DNA of 64,000 bases. Origin: Kalaharituber pfeilii. Lineage: Eukaryota > Ascomycota > Pezizomycetes > Pezizales > Pezizaceae. How positions within the stretch are numbered: position 1 is the stretch's first letter; the number at the start of each line of letters is the position of its first letter. Below, piece by piece: positions 11,342 through 22,939 of this stretch. The stretch lies in contig WHUZ01000039.1 of assembly GCA_015179045.1 (NCBI GenBank), positions 372,001 to 436,000 of the forward strand, given 5' to 3'. The notes under the pieces were generated by a model that saw only the letters and a program-made list of their open reading frames with translations, had not been told where the DNA came from and ran no database searches. The translations under genes were made by a program, and so were the position numbers.

Positions 11342-13282
11342 ATGGCCACTTTAGAATCTCTACCTCCTGAGATCATCTTCTCAATCTACGCTTATCTCTC
11401 TCCCTTACCAGCGCCAGCGGTGCCTCTCTCCACCCACCCCTTCGTAGCCATCTCGTGCACATCCAAGTTCCTCCGCTCCCACCTCGCGTCATACCTCACC
11501 CACGCCATCATCACCAGCAATGTCAGCAGTCTTGCTAAGCTCAAAGAAACCCTTACCGCTCCTCCATCCGCGAAGAAATCGAAATCGGCCTCCTCCAAAA
11601 GGCGCCCCACCAACCTCCTTCGCTCATACCTCAAATCCATCTCCTCGATCTGCTTCTTCTGCAGTCGCAAGTCCACTCGTCGGGCAATCATGGAGTCCAG
11701 CCTCGTCTGCTGCGCCAACTGCGATCGCAAGTGCTGGCCCCCCAAAATCACCATGTCCGAAGCGCAAAAGAAATATCGACTCAAAAGAGAAGATCTTTTT
11801 GGTGGGGTCTTGCCGCCCAATATTGGGGGCCCCCCCGCTCCACCTCGGGAAGATGGAATTATCCCGAAAAGGCCAGGGCTCAAATATGGCCAATTCATGC
11901 TCAAAAATGTGTTGACAACCATGTTTTTTGAGGAGGATGTACGCATGCTGGCATGGGAGAAGCATGCTGTGGCGAATTTAGATGAATATTTGGCGGAGCG
12001 CAAGGAACGATTAGAAGAGGATAGGCGAAAGACGGAAGCGAATAGGGAAAAGAGAAAAGCCTATGTAAGGCGGCTGGCAGAAGGAAACGGCCTGAATGGA
12101 GACCTTACGGCACTGAGGGTGGGGATGATAACTGGATGGGCGACTTCGGGGAAAAAATACGGCATCGACGCGACTTTAGGGCTTATCAGGCAGGAGCTAT
12201 TGCTAGGGAAGCTTGGAGTGAGTTGGACAAATGCGGCGCAAGCAACTCAAGTCTGGTGGACAAGGCTTAGTCCTGAAGATTCACCATTCTGTCGTGCAAT
12301 GACAGCGTTATTGGGTCGGAACAACTTCTTTTCTCCAATCTCCAGCCTAGATTCTCACCGCAAAGTATGGGGTCATGTAAGCAGCGGAATGAGGTATCGA
12401 AGAAGGCAAGTCCTGCGGGGTAGAAGAATAACCGATTGCATCGTGGAGTATAAGTTTGACAGAGACGAGCGGTGGTTTTCTGCAAGTTTGCTGCCGTGTG
12501 GAAGCGATCGATTTGAGGTTTCTGTCTTCCCTAGCTTAGCAGATGGACTGCCATCCACTTCCTCATCTCCTTCCTCCCCAGTTACTGACGTGCCGCGGAT
12601 ACCTCTCTGGAATTTTGCAGCAAGACAGATAACTCCGATTCAATGTACTATATCCACTGCGGACCTCGCTGCAATGATGTATCGACGAACAGCTAGACTT
12701 TTACCTCATTGCTCCGTTCTGGATGACTATGAGGACGATCAGATGACGTTGGAATTAATGGAGTGGGTTGATCCGACAGATTACTTTTTGTTTCTGGAAT
12801 TTATCCAGGAGTTTGGTGATGGGGAGGGGGGTGTGAGTGATGAACTGAAGCGGCCTCGGGATGTTATTAGTAGGCGGTATAGGATGTTAAGGGAGCTGTA
12901 CGTGGAGCCGTTTTGGGCTGGCAGCGAGATTGATGTGGTAGCGGCACCGTGGAGTTGGGACAGGTATCCGATACTAGTGCAGGAGGTGGTTGAAGAAGAG
13001 GAGGATGGTGGTGCAAATGCAGGTGGGCAGTCTGGAGGTGGGGCAGCCGAGAAGGTACAGAGGAGGAATGAGAGGAGGAGAGAGGAGTATGAGAGGCTGT
13101 GTGCGAGGATAAGGGAAGTGTTGAGAGAGGGTGGGTGGGAGGTGTTGGGGGACCCGGAAAGGTGGGAGATGGAAGTGGAGGGGGTAATGCAGGGGGTGGT
13201 AGGTTGGGAGAGGAACGTAGTGAAAGGGATTGGAGGTGAGAAGGAGCGAGGGAAGGGGAAGGGCAAGGAGAGAGCATTGTGA
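11342..13282 (+). CDS. F-box protein with XPA-like cysteine module
   Basis: A single uninterrupted frame of 646 aa. Residues 4-50 form an F-box-like helix set (LESLPPEIIFSIYAYL), which in known proteins binds Skp1 in SCF ubiquitin ligases. Residues 104-127 carry CFFC and CANC pairs that could bind zinc, followed by ITMSEAQKKYRLKREDL (136-152); that spacing resembles the DNA-repair factor XPA, where CxxC pairs precede a TEAK.KYxL.D.DL helix. A charged helix (205-250) and an acidic/basic low-complexity tail (about 555-646) follow. No catalytic motif is visible. A role as a substrate adaptor is inference. The ATG at 11342 opens the F-box directly. The gene is high in G+C and looks like ordinary host coding sequence. 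It could be a single-copy conserved fungal gene. Confidence 0.85.
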   Translation: MATLESLPPEIIFSIYAYLSPLPAPAVPLSTHPFVAISCTSKFLRSHLASYLTHAIITSNVSSLAKLKETLTAPPSAKKSKSASSKRRPTNLLRSYLKSISSICFFCSRKSTRRAIMESSLVCCANCDRKCWPPKITMSEAQKKYRLKREDLFGGVLPPNIGGPPAPPREDGIIPKRPGLKYGQFMLKNVLTTMFFEEDVRMLAWEKHAVANLDEYLAERKERLEEDRRKTEANREKRKAYVRRLAEGNGLNGDLTALRVGMITGWATSGKKYGIDATLGLIRQELLLGKLGVSWTNAAQATQVWWTRLSPEDSPFCRAMTALLGRNNFFSPISSLDSHRKVWGHVSSGMRYRRRQVLRGRRITDCIVEYKFDRDERWFSASLLPCGSDRFEVSVFPSLADGLPSTSSSPSSPVTDVPRIPLWNFAARQITPIQCTISTADLAAMMYRRTARLLPHCSVLDDYEDDQMTLELMEWVDPTDYFLFLEFIQEFGDGEGGVSDELKRPRDVISRRYRMLRELYVEPFWAGSEIDVVAAPWSWDRYPILVQEVVEEEEDGGANAGGQSGGGAAEKVQRRNERRREEYERLCARIREVLREGGWEVLGDPERWEMEVEGVMQGVVGWERNVVKGIGGEKERGKGKGKERAL

Positions 13283-15531
13283 GGAGATGACGAGGTGTGC
13301 CTTAATTCGATTACGGCGGGTTTTTTGTTGTTTTGAAGAGATCGATTTCGATTTTGGTGTATAAGGTTGTTCTGCGTTGGGCGGTTGTCAGTGACATTTT
13401 TTTTTCTTTAGGTGGGGAATATTGCGATTTTTGATATTTGTTCGATGTAGATACATCGATACCCTCTAGCTTGTTGAGAATATCGAATCCCTTCGTCTAG
13501 TCACGAGACTCGAATCTTTCCTCCGCCTAACGTTCCTAATCTCTCAGACCTTGTCCGCTGAACATGTTTGTGTTTACTTGTTGCGATCAGTACGTGAGGA
13601 AGGATTTAATTGGTGTTGGTGCTACCTATTTGTGCACCATCAGGCATGAAAAACTACTTACATAACATCGTCCTCACTGTTCCTTTCTAGCCTTCGCGCC
13701 CTGCCTCGCACATATATATATCCTTTCAAGAGTTGCGATGCCCCTATCGCAAATAACACCCTTGAACCGATATCGATGCCCTTGCAGCGCCACACAAAAA
13801 CGCGGTAACCCATGTTGTCCGTTAACCTACTCACTCTCGAGACACCAGCTCGACCCTGAGGGGGACGAAGTGGAGTAAAGTTACATAAATACACGATGCA
13901 TATGGCAAAGAGACAAGGTCTCACCGTCAAGGGATCGCTCTCTGCGGAGGTGCTCAATTTTAATGTTCGGACCGGATAATCTTTGGTATACTGTTAGTGC
14001 GTATATACTACAAAGCCCTTGATCCGCCGCTTTGGACGTATAATACTCGACAAAGACGCAGCGAGTGATTGAGTACCCCGCCCCCCCCCCCCCCCCCACC
14101 CCACCCCAGCACATCTAGTATCAGAATTCAGCACGCAAAGGTAGGGATCATTATGAATACGACGTACCGCTTGTAGGTACAACAAGCAGATGATTTAGTG
14201 GAGCGAAGGTCCGCTATGAGGCAGGCAATTCCACATTTTCCGCTCGATAAACGACACAATATATCTATTCGCCCAACAACTGCACAATCCCGAAAAGCCG
14301 TTTTCCCCGCACAGAAGACTTGTATTCCCGCAAGCCAGCTCACGGTCCAGCACATGAGCAACGAAGCCGACCATCGGTAAACAGCAAACATATATTTGCG
14401 CACGAGCTAGGATTCTCGGAATTCTGAAGAGTGCGGCAAAAGCCGGCCCAGCTGGAGTCTAGGATATGTCTAAATCCCATCCGGTGGTCCAGTAGTGGGT
14501 GGCAGGGGGAAACACCGGAGCAGTGGGAACCGTGGGGAAGCACCCAACGCTCGGTGCCACGGTTTTGTTTACTACTGCTGCACGATCGCTGTATTATATC
14601 TTTTAGCAAATGCTCCTTGTTATGCACTTTGATAAAATTGCCAGCCTACTAAGAATATCGGGAAAAAATCATACAAGGCTCGGACAGAGCTCGATTTTCC
14701 AAGAGAAGGACCAAACTCCCCGGTTTCCTCCTGGGGATATCGGTTTCTTTTTCCAAAAAAAACTAGGATGGCACGGGTTACAGTGGACTTTGCGGCGGAA
14801 GCGCATCTAGTACTTCTTCTTAGCCATCTGAAAAAAAGTCACCCCCGTAAAGACTGCACTACAGTCTTATCGAGTGCTACTGCCAAAGCCCCAATCTCGT
14901 GCTGAAACCCTGTTAGAAAAACGGTTGGCAAATTTGGGGTTTTCGATATTTGACTATGGGGTAGTTAGTTACATTATCCGTTCATAGTCTTCGCCTGAAG
15001 GTATCGCCGGGGAGGGGGGTAGTCAGGGGGCTGGTTTGGCCAGGAATGAACTGTGTTCTTTTGGTCTTTTTTAGTATATATATATATATATATCATAAGA
15101 AAGGAAAGCCCCTCCTTCGGCGCGAGGCGTCATCAGAGTGCATTCTGCCGGCAATAAGTTTACGATATCAATTTTGGTGAGTGTGAAAGTTGCGGTTCAT
15201 GGAAAGAAGTGCATGGGTTTGGAAATAGTGCTGCAATCGCATATAACTGTGGAAGATGTATGGTTGCATACACGATGTTGTCACCTGGTGGTTAGGGGAA
15301 AAGCGTGCGTAACCACGGTTCTCGGCGGGGGACTACGGTACAAAACGGGAAAGAGAAAGGCTGGTACCCCAAGTTAAGAAGTTACAAAACTGAAGACTAG
15401 AATTTGAACAACTACAAGTACTATAAGAATGTCACTGACATACAGTACGCAAATTTACTTCCAATGACTATGAATAACAAGCAATTGACGCTTACACAAG
15501 AACATAGATTCGAAACTAAAATCATCTTCGC
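13283..15531. other. Intergenic, about 2.2 kb, simple repeats only
   Basis: No supported gene. It contains a run of about 19 C (about 14081-14097, with C-rich flanks), an (AT)n tract (about 15076-15094) and a T-rich run at 15531-15560 belonging to the next retroposon. Open frames here are short and lack recognisable motifs. Confidence 0.5.
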
Positions 15532-15602
15532 TTTTTTTTTTTTTTCTTTTTTTCTTTTTTAAATCACGTCACCCCGCTTGCAGCTGTTCGCCATGGCAGG
15601 GC
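15532..15602 (-). mobile_element. Micro-retroposon, LINE-tail family X, downstream of NLR2
   Basis: On the minus strand it starts GCCCTGCCATGGCG, ends GCGGGGTGACGTGATTTAAA and then carries an A-rich tail. Flanks AATCATCTTCGC (15520-15531) and AATCCTCTTAGC (15603-15614) are a target duplication with two mismatches. It lies 163 bp past the NLR2 stop, in the sense orientation. The corresponding region after NLR3 (around 55670-55690) has the uninterrupted sequence, so this is an empty paralogous site. Confidence 0.8.
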
Positions 15603-15765
15603 AATCCTCTTAGCTCGAAGCACGTAGATACCGTGCAACGGCCATCCCATTTCAGACAACGTCCATACCAATAGAAAATGAAGATGAAGTACAGAATAGA
15701 ACGATGGATGTTAATTTCCAACAACACAGAGATACAGCTAAGTACGGAGGCTACCACCCGGCCAG

Positions 15766-18700
15766 CTACGTCTTGTTATCGTTTCCAAGCTTTGTGAGTA
15801 ACATCACTGCAATCTCGCGGTGCCCATGCTTTGTGGCCCTGTCCAGAGCGGTCTCGGAAGCGGTGTTGGCCTTCCTATAGTCGATTTTGTCATGTGCAAG
15901 AAGCAGCTTTGCTATGCTGGTGTGCCCGCAGGAAGCTGCTATATGCAGTGGGGTATCACCATCCTTATCGCCAACGTTGACGTCAATCCTACTGTCTGCA
16001 AGTAGCAGCTCGATTACCTTGTCGTGTCCCTGCCGTGCCGCCTCGTAGAGTGGTGTGCTGCCGTCTTTGGTAGCCACATTGACGTCGACCCTGTCGTTCG
16101 CTAGCAACAGCTTCACCGCGTTGTCATGTCCATTATGTGCTGCTGCCCACAAAGGAGTGATGGATTTCATACATGGTCCAATGGCATCATCACTCGAATT
16201 TATATCAATATCTGCAGCCTTCACCCAAAGTTGTAGGAGGAGGTCCATATTTCCGTTCCATGCGGCTGCTGTTAGACATCTTCTCAGGATAGATTCAGGA
16301 AGGGATGGAATGAAATTTGGACGTTGAAGAATGTATTCTTCAACTAACACTCTCAAATCAAATACCACTGCTGCAACAAAAATGGACCCGCTTCCAGAGG
16401 CTGCATGAATACGTCGATATAAGGTCCGATCTTGCAAGGATGGATAGTGCTGGAAATCCCAGAAAGTATCAAAGATCTGGTAGCGGCGCTGAGCATTCGA
16501 ATCTCCAGTGTGCCACTCCTGATCAAAGAGCTGGTACAGCTTGTCTTTGATCCGATCGTTCGAAGCTTTAGAGGCATGGACTCCCCAATAGCAAAAAGCA
16601 TATCTTAAGAAGTGGAAAGAACCGCTCAGGTTCTGGCCCTCCCACTGAGCATTCTGGTATGCTTCACCTCGATCAGTGAATAGGTATGCTAAACACACAA
16701 GTGCAATGGTAGCGTGTGCTTCAGCAATTAGCTCTGTGGGTGAATTTGAGTTATTAACACTTTGGACCAATAAATTTGGATTGTTTCCAAAGAACTCTCT
16801 GACACTTTGGTGAAGGAAGCGGATAATAGTTTTCTTGCTAACGATAGAGTTCAGTCAGTGTCGGCTCCCATTTACATCATCTAATTGCAAGTTCAAGATT
16901 CACTACTCACGTCGTATTCTGTGCAGTGGATTTGTGCGCTTCCTCAACAAGCAAGCCTCCACAGTTGGAAATCACGTACGCGGTAAACATTCTGTCATCC
17001 TTTTCAAAGCCAGTATCCTCATTTGTAGCAATTACATCCAACAGTGCATCAGGATCCAACCAGTCGCAGGAAAAGGAGACCACCATTAAACCTTTCTGAA
17101 ACATTTCCCAGAACTCCACATTCAGCTCTTCAATGCGTGCAACTGCATTATGATAGGTACTTTCTAAATCGTTAGGAATGATACTTAAAGCCTCCTTAAG
17201 CCTTTTGCGGCTGGGCATGTTGCTAATGGAGGCGATATGGAGCTGCGCGACCAAGAATCTTCATAAAGATAGTGATGTTAGTAAGACAAAGACAGTAGTG
17301 AGAACCAGAGAATGCCTACATCCCACATGCCTGCTGCATAATTCTTTCAATAACCCCATTCCAAAGATTACTGTCAGCATGGACAAGATTGTAAAGACTT
17401 TCGCCCTTTTTTGAGTATCCTTTAATTCTTGCATCGAGATACAGCCTCATGTCGCTATCTTTGGCCCTTATCTCCAAGCTTGAGCAACCCTCCTCTTTGA
17501 GGAATTCATCTATGCCAGGATTAGGTCGAGAGGTCGCGAGAAGCTGTACATTGCTGTGAGAACGGATGAGATCAAATAAGTGCAAATGCACTAGTTCATG
17601 CTGATGTGGACTTTCATCCAATGCATCAACAATAATAAAGACTTTCTCAAGAGCGGAAGCACATTTTTTGACCCTCTCCATCACATTCTTGAGAGGTAGA
17701 CTGCGTTTCTCTTTTCCCCAGTAGTCTCCATAAAGCTCACCAAGATCAGGGGTAATGTAGCAGCGTTTTTCCAGTTGGCGTAGAATACTTCCAAGGAGGT
17801 TTTGTAGGGTCTGCACCTGACCGTCAACGTTATTGCAAAACAGAAAAGCAAGTCCCACCGGTTTATTGCCAAAGGCATCCTGCTTGGTATAGTATTCATC
17901 CTTCAAATGTTTTATCACAACAGACCTAAAGGAAATTTTGATCAGTATACGATATGGGAAACAAAGCGAAAGAAAGCTTTCCGGGGGAACTATACATGAG
18001 TGTAGTCTTTCCAGCACCAGCTATAGTTTTAAGGTGAATGGTCAGCTGTTTCTATCGCTCTTGTAGCCTCAAATGATAGAATGATAGGAGACTAACGCAT
18101 TCCATGACAAAACAATGCCCTGAACTCCCCTCGTAACCACTTGGTGAATTTTTCATCCTCCAAGACCCACGTTCCTGTGCCAGGCTCGAGTTTTGCGTAA
18201 ACATTTTCTTGCGTGATCTCAAATGTCAATGGTGATAGCCATTCATACGCTTCTTCTCTGGCCTCATCTGTTCCATTAAAGGGTGTTCAGCTACTTGAAT
18301 ACTGGTAAACTGTCGCGTTTTATCATACCTTCAAGCTTGCTGTGCTTGTCAACTACAACGGTTTCGGCTTGCGCCACAGTACTCCTGATTTACGAATCAC
18401 TGATATCAGCAGGCATCTAGCATCAACTTGTTCATGGTGGATTACATATTCTCTAACTGCAGCATTCTGCGCAGGATATCTAAGACCTGTTCAAGCGTCT
18501 CTGAGAGTTCTTTGAACTCAGCCTCTTCAAATGGCCACACCCATCGGTTGACCTGTATTTCGATAGTAGAAGTTCTTTCCACCACGGAACTTGAGGTAGG
18601 AGGAGTTTGAGAGTTCTCAGGCCCAGTTCCCGGTTGCGGCGAATTGAGACCAGCGGTAGGACTCAGGTGATGTTGAGAGTCCTTGTTAGCACGAGGCCTA

Positions 18701-19158
18701 AGCGCAACCCATTCCTTGAAGATATCTCTCTTTCGTTGTTTCTTAACAGCGACAGGATGGGAAGACTCTGTCTCAGAGATTGCATTTGCAGTGTGGTCAC
18801 CACTGGCAGTAGTCGAGCCCGCAGTAGATGTGACGGAACTTTCAGTGGAGAAGGTGGCGCTATCTTGACTAGCAACAATCGTCGAACTTTGAATCTCAGG
18901 CTGACTCAGCAGCTTTTGTAGCTTTGGGTCTTGAAGAATCGCGTTCAGTTTCTCCACGGCAACGCGCTGCTGCTGAAGGCTTCGTCCTGCTTCATTTGAA
19001 ATCGTTCTCTCAGGCAACTGCTGTGCATATTCTATATACAACTCGAACTGCTCAATAAGTGTTTGGCAGGATGCGGGGGCGACTTTGACGTTCTGGAGAT
19101 ATTGAAGCAGTTGCATTGCTATTGGCAAAATGCCAAATGCAAGCCCTGCGACATCCAT
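15766..19158 (-). CDS. NLR-type STAND receptor 2: fungal N-terminal domain, NACHT, 4 ankyrin repeats
   Basis: Seven exons (18446-19158, 18329-18384, 18097-18267, 17996-18020, 17320-17925, 16911-17258, 15766-16837) join in frame to 996 aa. Layout follows the paralogue at 4198-9364: MDVAGLAFGILPIAMQLLQY at the start, WVWPFEEAEFKELSE near residue 210, P-loop GAGKTT in a 25-nt exon, IIVDALDE, LLATSRP, winged-helix RFLHQSVREFF, then ankyrin repeats from about residue 866 to the end. Only four repeats remain, against 17 and 31 in the paralogues. The 63-nt second exon of the other two genes is absent, but the join stays in frame because that exon is a multiple of three. No stop or frameshift is seen, so the gene is probably functional. 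The ligand is unknown. Confidence 0.9.
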
Positions 19159-20058
19159 GTTGTGGAGCTAGATGGGATATTCAGCTGGTATGGGTTAACG
19201 AAGAGTTGCGTGAGGAGGGTCTGAAGTCGGAACGTGGCGTTTGGATTTCTATAGTGGAAAGAAGTGTCTCGATTTCTGTGCACCGAACGAACGAACAAAC
19301 GATCTGTCCTCACAAGCGAGGGGAGGCTCAAAGTGGGAAAGGAAACTGTCTTACTACATACGAGGCTGAGCCTAAATTGAACAAGGGTAGTGATCGCCGG
19401 GAGCCTGCAGGTGGTTACGTATGCGTATGATAACCACAAAAAAGAAAATTCAAGTAGGGGCTTGGTATGAGACTAGGAACAACTAGGAATGCATGATCCA
19501 TATCATCATGAGCGACGCAGTAAAATTTTGAAGTTCAGATCAACGCGATATCATACTAGCATACCGGGGGCTAGCCGCGCAGGCAGCCTTGTTTTCGCCT
19601 AGGCGTTCTCTTTGTGTTTCAACGGCCCACAGCATCCAAAGATCAACAAAAAATGTACGTGCCGTAGGCATGCCTGGCTGTCGCGAATGAGTCCTATTTT
19701 CTTGGCTCTTTTGGCAGTTTAGGTAAATTACCACTCAGTGGTCGCAGAAAATGACAAATAGCGTCATGCCAAGACTCCAGAACTTTGATATCTGCTAGTT
19801 GCGGAAAATCTGGGCTGCAGAAATCGTAAATCGCAGAATATTTATTGTGGTGCACATGTAACGTCCCTTGGAGGATGTCGCGATCAAATGGTGGTTTCGC
19901 CCAAGTAAACTTCGCCTACTTGACACCAGAACAAGTGTCAAGGAGATCATGCTAACTGCTCCTGATGCCTTTTAGGCATTTGGGAAGAGAATACTTGCCC
20001 GTGGAATCATGATTTGCAACTGCCGAGTGGAATAAACACGGCATTATTCCGCAAACCT
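19159..20058. other. Intergenic, upstream of NLR2
   Basis: Presumed NLR2 promoter next to the ATG. I see no gene, repeat or clear motif in the remainder. Confidence 0.4.
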
Positions 20059-20121
20059 TTTTTTTTTTTTTTTTTTTTTTTCTCACGTGACCCCGCATGC
20101 AGCTGTTCGCCATGGCAGGGC
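20059..20121 (-). mobile_element. Micro-retroposon, family X
   Basis: Minus-strand sequence GCCCTGCCATGGCGAAC...GCGGGGTCACGTGAG plus about 22 A. Flanks ATTCCGCAAACCT (20046-20058) and ATTCTGCAAACTT (20122-20134) are a target duplication with two mismatches. Confidence 0.8.
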
Positions 20122-20692
20122 ATTCTGCAAACTTAACTCTATCTGCCACCGCCTCGATAAGAGAATCACTAATATTCCATGCACGCATGTGATCCCTGTC
20201 TCCCTCGACATTATTACAAGCTTCATCTGCATCAGAAGTAATCGATCACTATGATTATCGTTATCTACACATATCACTATTGTGGCTTTTGCAACTTGGG
20301 GCTGGACCTACTGTATCTTCTATCACGCTCATTGAAACTTGACTTGTTGTATCTTTCGGATATCACATTCTTTTTGTCTACCATTCTTTATGTATATGTG
20401 CCAAGCTATTCGTAACAAACGTTCCAGTCACGACTGGCCCGGACCAGTCGCCACTAGCCGGACTACTCAATGGAACGCCGGTTCGTGACTGGCCATCACG
20501 TGACAAAAAATAAAATTCGATTGACTTTCTTAGCATTTCTTGGCACGAGATCACAAGTTAACTCTGCAAAACCCGACAAGTTTTTGTCCAAGTTTAGAAT
20601 CAGATAAGCTGAACCCGACAAGTGACTTTCACAACCCGACAAGTTTTGCACAAGTTCAGAATCAGATAAGCTCAACTCAATATAATAAGTTT

Positions 20693-20752
20693 TTTATTTT
20701 TTTTTTTTTTTTTCACGTGACCCCGCTTGTAGCTCCTCGCCATGGCAGGGCG
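20693..20752 (-). mobile_element. Micro-retroposon, family X
   Basis: Same unit (CGCCCTGCCATGGCGAGG...GCGGGGTCACGTGA) with an A-rich tail. The right flank ACTCAATAAGTT (20753-20764) matches ACTCAATATAATAAGTT on the left, an imperfect target duplication. It lies about 570 bp from the previous copy, in the same orientation. Confidence 0.7.
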
Positions 20753-21085
20753 ACTCAATAAGTTAGATAATAACCTCATGCCCATGTCACGCCTGTATCA
20801 AAACAATGATAACTAGGAATGAGGCTACCAACAGAACACTATTTAAATAAGTCTTACAGTATCGTAAATCATAAAAGAAAACAAACTTATGCGTAACAAA
20901 TAATTAATCATAAGAGAAAAAGGTGAAAGATGCGGTGAACATAGCATGTAAGAGATCATCAGAACTAAGCAATGAGAGTGGTCAATTTCCTACCCGGGTC
21001 GGGAATTCACCCTCTATCTACCAGGATTCTACCTCATGACATCCACTACAGGATCCCCCATTTCACTCCTCTCCGCAGGCTTAAG

Positions 21086-21293
21086 TATTGCCTGAGCATA
21101 TCAAGCATAGTGACCGCGCGCAAGAGGTATTGGGTATATTGAGCTCATTGACTGCACGCATGAGATATTGGGTATATTGAGCATACCGAGCGCACACATG
21201 AGATATTGAATATATTAAACATATTGAGCGGGCATATGAGATGTTGGGTATATTAAGTATATTGACCGTGCGAATAAGATATTGGGTATATCA
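21086..21293. repeat. 38-bp minisatellite, about 5.5 units
   Basis: Tandem units of GAGATATTGGGTATATTGAG plus an 18-bp variable part (core CATAC/TTGACCGCGCGCAT), counted at 21124, 21162, 21200, 21238 and 21276, with a diverged unit before. Units differ by several bases. Confidence 0.8.
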
Positions 21294-21847
21294 CAAAGCA
21301 TAGATTTATACACTTTCTGATAAGTAGGGCGGGGTTTTGCCAATAGCACTATTGGCCCATCCTATAAACCAACACTGTTTCAAGAGTCCCACTCCATTTG
21401 ATATTACGGGAGTCAGCCTCCTTTTCGATCTTGTGTTTCCTTGCTCAGTCTGAGCTTCTTTAGACGCCCCTTTGCCCTGTTCAATCGAGAGAAAGTAACA
21501 GCCTGAGTTCCATGTCATGCGGATCTTTCAAGTTGAGTACTCGAGTACAGTATACATACCGTTTGAGAGAGTAGTGTAACGATATCATTCAGCCATTGAG
21601 AGTTGCAATGATGGGGAAGGATGAAGTATAAGGCTTAGATTCAGTGTAGTGGGGTGAGAGTTACTAAGAATATTACTTTCTAAAGTGGGAATGGGCCGTA
21701 TGACGGAAAATGCACACTACGGGCGTATATGAACCAAGATTGAGCGTAAATGCCAGTCCAAACTACGTGTGAGTTCTGGCTTTCTACAGCACATTTTCAC
21801 TATTACTGTCTACGGGGGATCAAAGTTCGCCGTTGTGCAGCCTGCAG

Positions 21848-21927
21848 TACCAGCCATAGGCTTGTAACCGGTATGTGTGGTTACGACGGTAACGTGAACC
21901 AAAAAAAAAAAAAAAAAAAAAAAAATA
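21848..21927 (+). mobile_element. Micro-retroposon, family W
   Basis: An 80-bp insertion with perfect 10-bp repeats CAGCCTGCAG (21838-21847 and 21928-21937). The body CCATAGGCTTGTAACC...GGTAACGTGA is a diverged version of the 3312-3386 copy and is followed by about 25 A. Confidence 0.8.
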
Positions 21928-22141
21928 CAGCCTGCAGAAATTGCAATTGTATTTCCTCGTAGCTCCGAACTTTGAACACCCTTGTTAATAATGTCGACTA
22001 ATGCATAAGTCAGCTCTTTTCATGAATGAAGTGTTATGCAATTTGGTCATGTATGCAAGTATGATGGCCAATCAAAGGCCATGCACCAAGGCTATGCAAA
22101 TTTGTGCATTTAATCTAAGTCGTGACATTTCATAAAATCAG

Positions 22142-22381
22142 AATGCCAAGGACCAGGCCTTCCATCTCAATATCAGACGAATTATACTAGGAACTCCCAT
22201 ATACCAACATACTATGAACCGAATTGAACGGCTGGTGTCAGTGAACGAGGAAAATGTTCTCTTATAGTTTGTGAGCTCCGGATCTGGAGATACAGTTGCA
22301 AGAGAACTAGAGAAGATATCACAAGTAGTATGTAAAGCTATGGATGGCGTCGTTGAAGATCTTTTGGAGGAAATATACTGA
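22142..22381 (+). pseudogene. Degraded coding fragment, unknown family
   Basis: One frame reads NIRRIILGTPIYQHTMNRIE, then an in-frame TAG, then GSGDTVARELEKISQVVCKA and VVEDLLEEIY before a stop. The composition looks like a real protein broken by one stop codon. I do not recognise the family. No flanking exons were found. Confidence 0.3.
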
Positions 22382-22432
22382 CGAAATATGAGGCGGAGCA
22401 GTCTCAACAGCGCTATATACCCATCTTTCTTG

Positions 22433-22490
22433 CCCCGCCATGGCGAACAGCCGCATGCGGGGTCACGTGAAAAAAAAAAAAAAAAAAACT
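22433..22490 (+). mobile_element. Micro-retroposon, family X, best-preserved copy
   Basis: A 58-bp insertion between perfect 11-bp repeats CATCTTTCTTG (22422-22432 and 22491-22501). The body is CCCCGCCATGGCGAACAGCC then GCATGCGGGGTCACGTGA, followed by about 18 A. The arms CCCCGC/GCGGGG pair perfectly. Confidence 0.9.
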
Positions 22491-22501
22491 CATCTTTCTT
22501 G

Positions 22502-22939
22502 GGTGACATGTCCAGAAGTCAATGATCTTGTTCTCGACACACCTTTATCGCGATTATCGACATATGGTGCTTTCAGACTTCAATTACCTTTAATTTGCCA
22601 TTTGAGTAAGAACGAAATTTCTGTTAAAGTCTACTTTGAATACTCTTTGTGAATGTAAAATGTATACGTAGGAAGACGCCTGCTGGTTCTTCTGGATTTC
22701 TGTGAATGGCAATCTTCCCACACGTGACACAGTCCTCAAACATTGACCATCCTCTTCAACAATTTCTAAACATTTTTTTCTTCATTGACCCCATGCGGCG
22801 CTGTTATGACGAGGCATGGATAACGTGCATGAGTGAAATATGTACATAAAGATTCCCTACACGTTCACGCGTTCCTCCAAAGCTCTAATCTGCTCCCTTT
22901 CGCCTCATCCGACACCCTGCTGCACCTCCCAATTCCATA
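22502..22939. other. Intergenic, nothing recognised
   Basis: No open frame, repeat or structural signal that I can support. Confidence 0.4.

Noticed and set aside
12781..13277. Proline/serine-rich antisense frames opposite the F-box gene C-terminus
   Set aside because: Shadows of the G-rich, low-complexity tail of the real gene.
14081..14105. C-rich run as a possible telomere-like or G-quadruplex signal
   Set aside because: A plain homopolymer, not a telomeric repeat, with no gene context.
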